Positions 12,733 to 25,000 of a stretch of 64,000 nt of DNA are shown piece by piece. The notes below the pieces were generated by a model. It made no database searches. It had not been told where the DNA came from and saw nothing but the letters and a program-made list of their open reading frames with translations. Source of the DNA: Owenia fusiformis (lineage: Eukaryota > Annelida > Polychaeta > Sabellida > Oweniidae); contig CAIIXF020000002.1 of the NCBI GenBank assembly GCA_903813345.2, positions 32,112,926-32,176,925 of the forward strand. Reading direction: 5' to 3'. Within the stretch, counting starts at the first letter, position 1. Each line of letters starts with the position of its first letter. A program made the translations under genes and the position numbers.

Positions 12733-14322
12733 TGTCACCACCAAAAGTGGTGACATATTGTTATGGTCTCCGTTTTTTTGCGACGGCGTCCGGCGGTTGG
12801 TGGTTGGTGGTTGGCGTCCGGCGGTTGGCGTCCGGCGTCTGTAACAATTTCTTACAACTTCCTATAACTTAACAAATACTGTTTAGACTGACTTTAATTT
12901 TTTTCTAAATCATCTACATGTTGTCAGAAGTTCAAATCTGACTTTAGATTTGACATTTGACCTTCAATGACCTTCTCAAGGTCAAAAAGGTCTTTTTTCA
13001 ACTTGCTTCACATTGACTAAATTTTTTTTCAAAATCATCTACATGTTCTCAGAAATTCAGATCTGACTTTAGATTTGACATTTGACCTTCAAATCTGACT
13101 TCAGATTTGACATTTGACCTTCAATGACCTTCTCAAGGTCAAAAAAGGTCAAAAAGGTCTGTTTTCAACTTGCTTCACATTGACTAAATTTTTTTTCAAA
13201 ATCATCTACATGTTCTCAGAAATTCAAATCTGACTTTAGATTTGACAATTAAAAAATTGACTTCAGATTTGACATTTGACCTTCAATGACCTTCTCAAGG
13301 TCAAAAAAGGTCAAAAAGGTCTGTTTTCAACTTGCTTCAAATTGACTAAATTTTTTTTTCAAAATCATCTACGTGTTCTCAGAAATTCAAATCTGACTTA
13401 AGATTTGACTTAAGATTTGACATTTGACCTTCTCAAGGTCAAAAAAGGTCAAAAAGGTCTGTTTTCAACTTGCTTCAAATTGACTAAAAAATTTTTTCAA
13501 AATCATCTACATGTTCTCAGAAATTCAAATATGACTTTAGATTTGACATTTGACCTTCAATGACCTTCTCAAGGTCAAAAAAGGTCAAAAAGGTCTTTTT
13601 TCAACTAGCTTCAAATTTACTAACTTTTTTTTCAAAATCATCTACATGTTCTCAGAAATTCAAATCTGACTTTAGATTAGACATTTGACCTTTAATGACC
13701 TTCTCAAGGTCAAAAAAGGTCAAAAAGGTCTGTTTTCAACTTGCTTCAAATTGACTAAAAAAAATTTTCAAAATCATCTACGTGTTCTCAGAAATTCAAA
13801 TCTGACTTTAGATTTGACTTAAGATTTGACATTTGACCTTCAATGACCTTCTCAAAGTCAAAAAAGGTCAAAAAGGCCTTTTTTCAACTTGCTTCAAATT
13901 GACTAAAATTTTTTTTCAAAATCATCTACATGTTCTCAGAAATTCAAATATGACTTTAGATTTGACATTTGACCTTCAATGACCTTCTCAAGGTCAAAAA
14001 AGGTCAAAAAGGTCTTTTTTCAACTTGCTTCAAATTGACTAATTTTTTTTTTCAAAATCATCTACATGTTCTCAGAAATTCAAATCTGACTTTAGATTTG
14101 ACATTTGACCTTTAATGACCTTCTTAAGGTCAAAAAAGGTCAAAAAGGTCTGTTTTCAACTTGCTTCAAATTGACCAAATTTTTTTTTCAAAATCATCTA
14201 CATCTTTTCAGAAGTTCAAATTTGACTTTACAAGTTCTCAGAAATTCAAATCTGACTTAAGTTTGAACTCATAATATTGTGAGCAACTAGGTGGTGACAT
14301 TTTGTCATGTTAATGCCTTGTT
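12733..14322 (+). mobile_element. non-autonomous element with TGACCTT/AAGGTCA tandem core
   Basis: Begins with a perfect short hairpin (TGTCACCAC, loop, GTGGTGACA) and a GGCGTCCGGCGGTTGG stretch. It ends GGTGGTGACATTTTGTCATG then TTAATGCCTTGT. Between them are ten anchors of CATCTAC[AG]T (12911, 13036, 13203, 13366, 13504, 13639, 13775, 13923, 14059, 14195), a tandem array of about 136-bp units. Each unit carries several AAGGTCA or TGACCTT words. The layout (structured 5' end, tandem core, fixed 3' end) resembles Helentron-like 'pearl' elements of bivalves, but that link is inference. No ORF is present. Confidence 0.75.
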
Positions 14323-16277
14323 TAAAATTGCCATGCCCCACGTGACAATAAAACCAGCCCATACCCTCGATATATACAAATCCTATGCCAGTCAATGTAA
14401 AACTATAAATCAGCTACTACATAAGACACTTTCAAACTGCAAAACATTGTTAAACAATTTTACATTTCTTACCTTTCCTATTTCATCTATCTGCTATATG
14501 TTCCCAAACATGTAGCACATTCCTAATTATCCAATATATTTCCAATTTCCATATCGATGAATCTTAATTTTGATTTTTATCAACATGTGTGTTTCTTCTC
14601 ATTGCATTTTATAATTACATCACAAATAATCCATTGATTGCATTCACAATCTTCCCATCGCTTCAGAAAGAGCGTCAATTCGCTGTCTTATCAACTGGAA
14701 ACCACTATTCAACATACCTCGACGCAATCTCTCTCAGCTCAAGGCTCAGAGTTAATTGTACTGCTATCAATCTATCACTGGCTTTTTATAGCGAATATTA
14801 GCAGCTATAATAAAATATGTTGATCAATATTAAACCAATTATTTGCATTTTTATTGTTTATTGACTTTTCGTAGGTGACTTGGTTATAGCATGTGGCAAT
14901 GTGATTTTAACCTTTGTGTCTTAACAAAAGATCTTTATAACTGAGGAATTACTGTGAAATGTGTTTTAATAGAATTGAATTCAGGTCATTTAAATTTCTA
15001 TGTTTTTGATTGATTTTTTCTTTTTATTGTTTGGTTTATTTATTTTCGATTTATTAGCATGCAGTTTTATATTAGTACAAAACGTTTGTACCATTGTTGC
15101 AAATAATTGCAATAATTTAAGACAATATAAGCAATACTTACAGTTACTTTACACATACAATCAGAATTATGTTTATGATTTTTACCAAATTTTATCTATA
15201 ATCACAAATACATTATCAGGATTAGGTAAACATTTTTTCCATGCTCTTATATGGTTTCCTGTTTATTTACACCTTAGCTCTTCTCCACTGTCATCACTCT
15301 TTTTCTCTTTAAAATTTGAATAAAATGCCTCAACTTTTGTCTTTTCTATATAATTTAGAGTGTTTACTACATGTCTGTTTACTTTATTCCTTGCTGATTC
15401 CACTCTTATACAATGAATTTTGCATTTTAAAACAAGACCATGCTATTTCTGAGGAATGAGATGACTGTTGAGATTCATTGTAAATCACAGTAAGAGTCAA
15501 GTCTAATTTAGCAATTTTTCAAACCTCTGTCATATTTTGTCACATTTGCGACTGCATATATCGAATTTTAGCTAGAAGATAATTAAAATAATTCCTGACC
15601 TTACTTGAGCTAACTGCTTCCGTATAGTGAAAATATCAATATCATCAAACATACTGAAAATTGGGTTGACATATTACATACATAGTACTTTTCAATCAGT
15701 AAATTGGACACAACCATGAAACGAATAATTGGAACCAAGATCAGATTGCAAAAAGTCATGATTTAAAAAATGAGTGAGCTATGAAATGGAATCTAGAAGT
15801 GTAGTGTTGATTGTGGTCAATTCTGAAAAGTGAAGCCACAATTATTTTGATGGTTTTAATGATCATAAGAGAATAATTAGATTTTATTAAGGTTATTGAG
15901 ACCTATGGGTTGATATTGATATTTAATTATGGGTCAAATATTGTACCTCGGCTGTGAATTACATGTATAAATGAAATATTGCCTGAAATTGTTTAAATAG
16001 AATTTAACAAAAATCAAACATTTCATTTTAGACGTAAAATTGATCTATCTTAATGTTTAATTGATAGTTTTAGCTGAAAGTATCAACTTTTAAAATGGTC
16101 TAAGATCAAAATTGTCTGAAAATGGACTCAAAATGTGGTTTGAATTTTATGTCATTTTGGCATATTCCTTTTCTGCAGGTCAGCATTAGATGACACGTGA
16201 TGTACTTGAAACTTTTTTAAAATGGAACAATATCCTGCCACTATTGTCCTTTTACTTTGAAAATATGACAGTGGAAT
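14323..16277. other. no gene seen; probable LRR-Ig gene intron
   Basis: AT-rich, with short ORFs lacking domains. The segment 14640-14820 is more mixed in composition than its neighbours and could be worth a conservation check, but nothing in it can be identified. Confidence 0.4.
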
Positions 16278-16476
16278 CAGGACGATAGCCAGGATTTGCC
16301 AAGGGGGGTGCACATTTTGAAAAATTCCAGGGGGTTCACTTGTGACAATTGTGGTCCAAAAATGGCCAAAATCACTTAAAAAGTGCTCAGAATGGTGAAA
16401 AACTGCATGATTTTGAAAGATTTTTTGGCCAGGGGGGTTTGCTCGAACTCAATGAACCCCCCTGGCTACAGGCCTG
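16278..16476. mobile_element. short CAGG...CCTG element with 5-bp target duplication
   Basis: Left end CAGGACGATAGCCAGG and right end CCTGGCTACAGGCCTG are inverted relative to each other (AGCCAGG core), with inner GGGGGGT and AACCCCCC tracts. The element is flanked by GGAAT on both sides. Size 199 bp, no coding capacity. CAG ends plus a 5-bp duplication fit the hAT superfamily (5-bp subgroup), by inference. Confidence 0.65.
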
Positions 16477-17429
16477 GGAATATTTATATATAAACTTTAT
16501 ATCAAATCAAATGAGACAATATCAGGAAAACGTCAGCAAAGTGAAAGAGTAACATAGCATATCTTTGGTAAAAACCAACCATTGATAAATCCGCATTCAT
16601 ACATCTCTGCATAGTTACAAACATACCTGGTACAAATTGCATACTATTCGTTTTTTGTTCTTACGGAATTTCATTTTGTGTGTTGAAAATGAGAGCATTA
16701 TTAAAAAACTGCTCAGTATTGCAAACAAAGATTATTATGTATCATTACTATGGATGGTGGATTTTGACTGACAGATCTTGTGAGTGATTTGGACGACAAA
16801 ATTGACATCTTTGAAGCAGGTTAATCAAATTTGATGAAGCCGCACTTCCGATTTTCCATAATTTCCAATTAACTTTATATCTGATTTCTGAAATGATTTC
16901 TACTACAAATGAAAGTAAAAATGATCTTATTATTGAAAATGAATTGATTAAATATTTTCATGGGATTAGATTAGGTGAAAATAATTGGATTAAAGGAAGA
17001 TGAGATAAATAGTACTTAGATTCATAATCTTATATGTTGGGCTATATTAATCAAAGGATCAAAGACAATAATGAATGCATGTTTTATGTTGGCTGTATGC
17101 AATAACTATATATGTAATGTTATTATGCAAGGTATATAAATCGATCGAGTTTTACAGAATACGATATATATGTATATCTGGTTTCTTTCCACTTATCTTT
17201 TCCTGCATTTGAGAAAAGAAGAGGGTGACAAACATACTTTAAATATCACTTTCGGGATATTTCAAATATCATTATTATATATTTCTATACATAAGTAAAT
17301 TAAACAAAATTATTCAATTTGTGAGTTCCAGGTGCATGATTTCTGGAAAGTATTTCACTTTTCAGACTCAAAAGATCATGAAAGTACGTAAGTCTAGTAA
17401 GTCAGATATTTTCTTCAATGTGCAAAAAG
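16477..17429. other. no gene seen
   Basis: AT-rich non-coding DNA; no repeat boundaries or exon-like segments recognised. Confidence 0.4.
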
Positions 17430-18150
17430 CACTATATTGCCCCTGGTCCTTTAAGATAGAAGTCATAACACCCTGTAATGTTGCACTATACACAGGGAAA
17501 TATGCTGATTACTCAAGTAGTACAAAATAAGTACTAAATTAGCACTTTGGCAAAAGTGCACTCATGAGCACTCATGCCACGAGTGCTAATTTAGTACTAA
17601 TTCATAATATGAGTAGCTTACTCATCTAGTGCTGAAAAATCAATTTTATTAGTACTATTTTATCACTCATGATATGAGTACCAATTTAGCGCTGAAAAAT
17701 CAATGAAATTAGTGCTATTTTATCACTCATGATATGAGTACTCAATTAGTACTAACACATGCAATAAATCAGTACTCATGTCATAAGTGCTCATTTAGTA
17801 CTAATATTTACTGAAATGAATGCTCAGTTAGCATTAAAATGCCATGAGTACTATTTTAGTACTCGGCATATCTCCCTGTGTATTGTCCTTGGTCCTTTAA
17901 GAGAGAAGTCATAACATGTTGTAATGTTGCACTATATTGTCTCTGGTCCTTTAAGATAGAAGTCATAACACTCTGTAATGTTGCACTATATTGCCCCTGG
18001 TCCTTTAAGAGAGAAGTCATAACACTCTGTAATGTTGCACTATATTGCCCCTGGTCCTTTAAGATAGAAGTCATAACACTCTGTAATGTTGCACTATATT
18101 GCCCCTGGTCCTTTAAAATAGAAGTCATAACACCCTGTAATGTTGCCAAT
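17430..18150. repeat. 54-bp minisatellite, interrupted by a MITE
   Basis: Six copies of a 54-bp unit containing CCCTGGTCCTTTAAGA and GAAGTCATAACACTCTG: one before 17490 and five from 17881 to 18150. The unit is a multiple of three, so it gives a repetitive 18-residue ORF on both strands. That is a by-product of the period, not evidence of a gene. The array is split by a 390-bp element at 17491-17880. Confidence 0.85.
17491..17880. mobile_element. 390-bp TA-flanked MITE inside the minisatellite
   Basis: Terminal inverted repeats CACAGGGAAATATGCTGA and, at the other end, TCGGCATATCTCCCTGTG. The element is flanked by TA on both sides. Deleting it with one TA restores the minisatellite unit (GCACTATATTG...), which shows a clean insertion. 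The interior is a set of palindromic words such as TTAGTACTAA and AGTACTCATG. TA target duplication suggests a Tc1/mariner-like mobiliser (inference). Confidence 0.85.
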
Positions 18151-18469
18151 TATTACTGTAATGTTGCCAAAAGATGTTTCAGTTCAGCTAGAAGTACATA
18201 AAGGAACATCTCATCTTCTGATTTGATGATTTATAAACATTGAAATTGTCTATGTAAATACTGGAGAGCTCTAGAACATGCCAAATGTAAGATTGGAGTG
18301 CTTTGAAGATTGATAGATTCATGGAATTATTCTCTTGTCAACCTTGGATCAAGAATTATCAATACAATCTTGCTTTACTTAAGATTCTTCATATTTTACT
18401 AATCAATTATTGAAATGTAAGATCAGATTGGAGAGGATCTCTCGATGTTTTTTTTTATACCAGAATATT

Positions 18470-18618
18470 TATTTCAGAATTGGTCAGAATGGGCCAATTT
18501 TTCATGATTTTCTCATTTTCAAGTGTGTGCCAATGGATTTTCAGGTGGGTGCAAGCCTGTTTTTAAAATCTCAAGTGGGTGCTATACCCACTTGCTTTAA
18601 TTCTGGGGAGATCGCTGC
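18470..18618 (+). mobile_element. repeat family ending CTGGGGAGATC[GA]CTG, copy 1
   Basis: Shares with 27840-28012 the order: GCCAATTTTTCATGATTTT, CATTTTCAAGTG, GTGCAAGCCTG, CACTTGCTTTAAT, then CTGGGGAGATCGCTG. Inverted words AAGTGGGTGC and ACCCACTT form a small hairpin near the 3' end. Truncated copies on the opposite strand lie at 20938-21018 and 21090-21152. Confidence 0.65.
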
Positions 18619-20069
18619 ATTTTCTGACCTATAGTAGTTGAATCCCTCCCACACTCCTGGTCCTGGGGTCCCGCTGGGGGAGGGGGGGGGGTCCATTGGA
18701 AATACCTCACACCTGACTATGTCACTTTTGTTTTTGTAATTTCAATGTTGATTCTATTAATTAATCAAAGATCCCAGTGATCAAGCAATTTGGAGATCCA
18801 TGAAAAATTGGCATCTATAGACAAGATATTTCCTAGTTACAAATGGCAAGATTAGAATTTTGTGCACGATTGAGAAAATATCTTAAAGAGAACATGTGAA
18901 TAACAGCCCATCCATTCAAAGCTTACCCCATCAAACCAAACAGCAATCATGTTGTACCACAAGAATCATTCAACTTATTGTCTAACCTAATTGGGATGCA
19001 GATGATGAACTGGCAGCTAATTCTTAATCTTTCTTCGTATCATTGTAATGATTTTAGCTTGAAAGATTTCTAAATCTTCTCATTGTAGTAAGATATCAGT
19101 CCAAGAGTTTTAAGTCCCTAAGAAATTTTTCTCTCATTATTTGAATGAGTTGTCTGAAAAATAGAGCAGTTGGTATACTTTATCGCAATGTGTGACATAG
19201 ATCTTTAGATGATTTGATTTGTTTAAGGTAGTTCTGCATTTTGGCAGAAAGTCTACAAAAATTTTAAAGTTTTGAATACCATTTTACTACATTTTCTGCT
19301 ATAATACATTGATATGTACTTCAAAATGTGAAAAGGAATTGACTATTTTCAATATGTGAGTTTAACTTAAGAGATACTAAGTGCCTCAAAAGTTTTCCTA
19401 AGTTCTCTTTTCTGTTTGAAACAAAGACAGAAAACTTGTTATACAGTTAACATCAGAGTTCATATTTTAAACACACTTTTGACATTGTACTTTATTGGGA
19501 GTGTTGTAATGGCCTTTATTTGTCTTAATTACAACGCATTAGTGTTCTTCCACTGACAGTGGCATTATCCTAATAGACTAAAACACTCAGGCTTTATCAG
19601 CTAATAAAGCCATGAAGCACATCACGGAACCATCGCTGCTATTTAAGGAAATTTGGGTAATTATTATGGGACAGAGGGGAGAGAGTTATTACAAGTTTTG
19701 TCATTGACATTTCAAAGTGTTCCTCATAATTTGGTGATTAGCATGGCTTTGTGTGGGTTTGGAGTTAAGAATACTTTTTTCACATTCATCAATTCTACAT
19801 TTCAAGATCAAACAAGTACAATTGCGTTGAATATTTCACTTAAATGGCATTTTACATACGATATCGACTTTTACACATTTCATTGCCATTTATACTCTCG
19901 GTCTTCCGGGTGTAACAAGGTTTGAATTCTAATTGCACTCTTAAGGACAATTTCGCCTGACTTCTAATTACTTTTATTCAAGTGTTGCTCATGCCATGTT
20001 TAAATTATGGAGTTCTCTACCTGGAGTAGATCATTAGTGATGTTGAGGTTTACACCATTGGAAAGCTAA
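18619..20069. other. no gene seen
   Basis: Contains a short GC-rich patch with a G run (about 18655-18695) and otherwise AT-rich DNA without recognisable coding sequence. Confidence 0.4.
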
Positions 20070-20354
20070 TATATATACAGAGTGGCCATAAAGTCGCTTT
20101 ACACATCACACAGATTTTGTATTGGAATAATTTGTAAAAGGACTTTATGGACATCCTATATATTACTAGAACTCGTAGTCTATTTTATAAATTTTATAAG
20201 TCTTATACAGGGTGTCCCATTTGGGAGTTAAATCATTATACTTGGTGAATCAGTGTAACCTTGGATAAGCTTTAAAATGATATATGACACATACTATGAC
20301 AACACTGGTATATGTCTGCCTAGGGGGGCCCATACTTTCGGGACACCCTATATC
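20070..20354. mobile_element. two adjacent TATACAG foldback elements
   Basis: Element one (20070-20164) has inverted arms around GTGGCCATAAAGTC and GGACTTTATGGACATCC. Element two (20204-20354) has TATACAGGGTGTCCC at the left and GGGACACCCTATA at the right. Both have TATA-type flanks and no coding capacity. The shared TATACAG[AG]G start suggests related MITEs. Confidence 0.7.
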
Positions 20355-20937
20355 AATTGAAACTTTTCTTTATGACTGAAGGAATTCTAGCAGTATGTTT
20401 TTTATGCTATTTGCGATTTCTAATGTTGTCCTTAGTGCTCTTTTATCATAGCACCATTTATTGTGGCTTACTCTAGCAAACAAAATATAAACATATAGAA
20501 TAACATGCACATTTTGTACAAAAGGCGCTGTGACCATTTTATTCAATTCCCAGGTAAGTTAACTCAATTCCCATGTTTTAAAACTTTTTTGTAAAAATTG
20601 GCAATTGTTAAATCCAAATTAGCGAACCTTGAAATAACAAATTTTTAGGCAACCTGTTTCAATTTTAACGAAATAAGAAATATTGTCAACACCAGCAGTT
20701 ATAAATTTGATCCCTTTGACAGAAGCAGTATGGAGATTGACATGGAATATATACAGTGCTGTATACTCATTCAGGTTCCATAAAATGTCCATAATTGGTA
20801 TTGTTTCATTCAATCAATTCACCCAACACTTGACTTACTGATGATTCCATTCAGGAAGTTTATTGTAATCATTTAATCATCTTCCCAGTAATTGAATTTC
20901 AACTCAATCAAGGTGAGGAGGTTTGATTCAGCAATAG

Positions 20938-21250
20938 TCCTAGTGATCTCGCCAGCATTAAGGCAAGTGGGTGCTGCACCCGCTTGAGATTTAGGCTTTC
21001 CTGAGAATCTTGAAAATGAAAACTAGGCATTAACATGCAAAATGTCACCACCTGCCATTTGTTACAGACACCAAACTAAATGATTAAGCAACATTCCCAG
21101 TGATCTCATCAGCATTAAAGCAAGTGGGTGTTGCATCACCTTGAGATTTTTTCACCACCTGCCATTTGTTACAGACACTGAACACCAACTGCTGGAGACC
21201 AAATGCCATCACAAAAATATTGGAGAGAATATATTGTGGGATTTGCGGTG
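20938..21250 (-). mobile_element. nested repeats: CATTAACATG-ended element split by a second family
   Basis: From 21019, AAAACTAGGCATTAACATG then AAAATGTCACCACCTGCCAT is the reverse complement of the 3' end of the 12733-14322 family. The word CACCTGCCATTTGTTACAGA occurs twice (about 21050 and 21160). Between the two lies a truncated CAGTGATCTC...AAGTGGGTG copy of the 18470 family. Another copy of that family lies at 20938-21018. Order of insertion is not resolved. Confidence 0.6.
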
Positions 21251-21636
21251 GGGCCCGCACAATGTGGGATTAATCACTGGATGTTAATTTTGTCAGGGGT
21301 TTTTAATGAGCAATAGGTCCCGGTGGCGGGGTCTCCACCGTCAACGCAACTCTTATATGATTACACAATCCACAAAACAATTAGAATTATATTTGCAACG
21401 TATATCATGAATTACAGAGCTTTTATTTTCCTGTTTTTATTACAAGAAAAATCGACAAGTTCTTACTATCAGGCTTCAAAACTAAATCCAATGGATTGTC
21501 ATTATCTATCAAAAGTTCATATCAAAATATTCTCTCTAATATGGAAATCAGATGGCTACATCGACATCTCAATTAGTTGGCCCAAATCACCACTCACTAC
21601 GTCAGGGACTGGAAAATACTAAATACATGCACTTAC

Positions 21637-22010
21637 GTAAATTATTCCGTGTGGCCGATCGCGCAACAAATCTGGACACCCGTGAATACTCTGGCACACT
21701 CAGTCGGAATAAGCGCTACTAAATCGCAGATCTCGGAGGTACTACTCCAAACTTGAACACATCGACAATTATCCTCAATTATCCAAGATTCAATAATGCG
21801 ACTATAATCCAAATAGCACGCTACAACATGTAAAATATCGTCACGCCGCCGTACAGGGTATGTCCATTGAAATATCGATGAGTGCGCACTTTTGCCAATA
21901 GAGATTTCTTTTATAACCCAGCTCACTACCTTTAACCGCGCGTATGGAAATAAGTCGCAAATAAGTACGCCGGATAAACTAAATAGACAATGGTTACGGT
22001 GACTAGTATG
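21637..22010 (-). promoter_or_regulatory. candidate 5' untranslated exon/promoter on the minus strand
   Basis: This block is visibly richer in CpG than its surroundings (for example CGCGCGTATG, CGCCGCCGTAC, GATCGCGC). On the minus strand it ends in a near-consensus donor (TTTAC followed by GTAAGTGCATG) at 21636/21637. The nearest minus-strand coding exon downstream is the LRR-Ig exon, which needs an upstream exon because an acceptor precedes its ATG. I infer, without proof, that this is its non-coding first exon and promoter, giving an intron of about 12.7 kb. No convincing coding sequence is present. Confidence 0.35.
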
Positions 22011-25000
22011 CAAAATGTAGAAAGAAAATACAAGAGATTAAACTAAATGTGTTTGATTGTATAAAAAGGAAGAAATGTGCAAGAAATAACGTGAAATGAA
22101 CATAAAAATAGTTCCGGAAGAAAATTAATATCCGGTTTATCAATCGAAATTTATTGCCAAATAGTTTCACGAAATTCTCCGGGGAATACAGACTAATCAC
22201 TATGATCTTCCTAAATTTATAAATCGGAGCACACATATATTAAAAATGAGTAAGTGGGAACAACTAAACCGACATACGGAACAAGAAATTGAAGATCCGA
22301 ACAAAATCCTAATTTTTAATAAACAAACCACAGTTCGTTCAGTGTAACTCCCCGGGAGAACACAAAATTAAATTGCATTTTCATTACAATATAAACAATG
22401 GAAATAGGAATTTTAACAAAATTGTGAAAATAAGAATTTTGCATCTTTGTTACCATTTACAAGAAGTTCCAATAAACCCCTAGTATATCTACCCCACAAA
22501 TGTTTTAACCATGACTCAAATGAAAAGTTGTTTCCAATAAAATCGTTCAAAGCTTATCTTTCTCCCAGCTTATGTGTAATTATGAAAAATGGGATCAGTG
22601 TGTCTTTTTCTGGCAGTGTCACGCTATTTGAATATTAAAATACAGCAAATCTGACGTTTAAAGTTTTATTTCTAGAATATTTTGGCATTCTACACCCCTG
22701 AGATATTCATATCTCGTGAAGAACATACACGCAATAATATTACCAATTACACATTACATAATAGTTTCCCTAGATGTTCACTGAGTGTTTAAATAGATTA
22801 ATTTGTGAAAGAAATGGCAAATTGCCCGCAAAAGAAATTGAAATATCTATATCTATTTAAATAAAAAATCTGCACCCTGCCAAAAATGTGAAATATTGAG
22901 ATATTTTGACCAAACACAGATAGAATGAGAATTTAGCTCCCAGTTGAAAAAAGATGCTGGAACATCACTGCTGTATCACTCAATCCCTACACCTTTGCTT
23001 AAAAGTAACTGGCGGGTTGGAAATTTGGGATAAGCACAGTTCTTTGTTGTGGCGGGTGCACCTTTAACCTATTCAGGATATTAGCTGTAATTTTAGGTTT
23101 AACACCAGGTAAGGGTGTTTTCACGCTTGAGAGGCTCCCAAGGCTCGCACACGTGTTTAGTATCAAAGCTTAATGCCTGTATTTCGGTTAAATAGAATAA
23201 TTAGTTAGTGCATAAATATATTTCTAAATTCCGCTTAAGCATCAATCTACACAATGAGCTTGACTCTAGGTTGGCATATGAATTGTCCCATTTGTCTTCT
23301 GCAATGTAGTAGCATGTATCTGTGCATTCCCTCACTGTAGGACCAGCTAACTCATTGATTCACTCTCATTATGCTACTAATAAAGATCTGGCTTGTGTCC
23401 TGGTAGATATAAATCTAGTTATTATTCTAAACTTGCCTGTCTGATTGATGTGGATACGTGAATTATGGCATTTTCTGGGACTGTTCTAAAGATTATTTGT
23501 CACAATTGTCGCAGTGAAATTATTCATTTGTAATTCTCAGTATAGCATTTATGACTACGATGTTTCCTTTAAAGAATGCAGTATAATGAAATGTCTCTAA
23601 CCTGAATGACATTGGAACTCAAGGTCAGAATTAGTGTTCCAAATAGGTAGGTGTTCACAGTAGGAGTCAGTTGGAGGTTCAGAGAAAGTGTTCATATTGA
23701 GAGGTGTTCACATAAGGTGTCCATAGAAGAGGTTTTCACTAAGGAGGTGTTCTACTATAAGAAGTGTACCAAAACTTGACAAGGTTAACTGTATTTGTAG
23801 TTTTACTTTCTTGCAGATGTGTAACAGGATCTTTTTCTATGTACATGTAGTTCATTTTCCGGGATTGTTTGTCAAGAATCAGATCACAATGGTTTAAATT
23901 TCAACCAGGTTATGTCAGAGTATCTGCTTGCAAGAAAAATAATGAATTTCTATACCACCACCTCCATTTATTAACTGCTGTGGTGGTATATGGTTATTCT
24001 ACTTTCTGATGCTAAATGGAATGTCAGAATGGATGATTTCTAAAAAGATATATAAAATTGAAAATTGAAATATCAGATCTTCTGAAGAAAAAATATGATA
24101 AGATTGAAAGTAAGGACAAATATCTGTATAGCTTTCTCCCTTTGTTTACTGCACTTGAAATCATAGACAAGCAATTTGTTAATAGGAGGCATACAATAGT
24201 ACAATACTTTGTACCACTTGTAGTCTATTGAGTAAGATTGCTCTAACTAAATTCGTGGACGAACACATTTTTGAAAGGGGCATATTGTTACCACACAAAC
24301 CAGAGTGCCCCTTTGATGTTCAAATACCAGCTGTTAAGATTGCAATACTTAAGCTTGCTTCTTTTATAGCAGTACAAATATGATTATATGGATCTTAACT
24401 GACTTATTGAAGGGGTCTTTGTGGACTAATAAACTTGCAATATAATTCCTAAGTAATCAATTCAGGCCATAAAGCATACAATATAAACACATTCACTGAT
24501 AGTTTCACAGATATAATTTATATTGTAAATGGAAAAGCCCCATTTATCTGTAGGCTCTGTGAAATGTTTTATATTCAAAAGGCTCCATAATATGGTTTCG
24601 CTATCAAATGATACCACAGTGAGTAGTTATAAATATAGACTTTGAAGGCGAATTTCTGATAAGTAATAAGTATGTTTAGGTGGGATGTTATTTGTGGTCA
24701 CTGATGTTGCATGATGTCACAAATAAGTTGCCATAGGAACAATCTCACATTTCCTCTCTAAGGAGAAGCTAATTTCAACTTTTCCTTTGGCAAAAAATGA
24801 TAAATGAAAACTTACATTGACGCATGCATGTAACTTGTAGATATGATATTTTAACTTGATGACTGATCCCTTGAGGTGTTAGTTCTCTACCACTGTAGCG
24901 TGATCTAAGAATTTTGAAATGTAACTAGAGATTTAGAACAGTCGATAAATTAAAAAAAATTTTCCTAAATAACTGATCTTTAGGAGTAAGTCAATATCTG
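22011..25000. other. intergenic or intronic, no exon supported
   Basis: AT-rich. It holds a GTGTTCA-type repeat at about 23640-23790 and a hairpin-like ACCACCACC...GGTGGTAT pair at 23955-23990. This is where 5' exons of the plus-strand YIPF5-like gene might lie; I could not identify any. Confidence 0.35.

Noticed and set aside
17856-18201. Repetitive 97- and 107-residue ORFs on both strands
   Set aside because: They follow from a 54-bp minisatellite whose period is divisible by three and lacks stops; there is no domain, start context or splice support.
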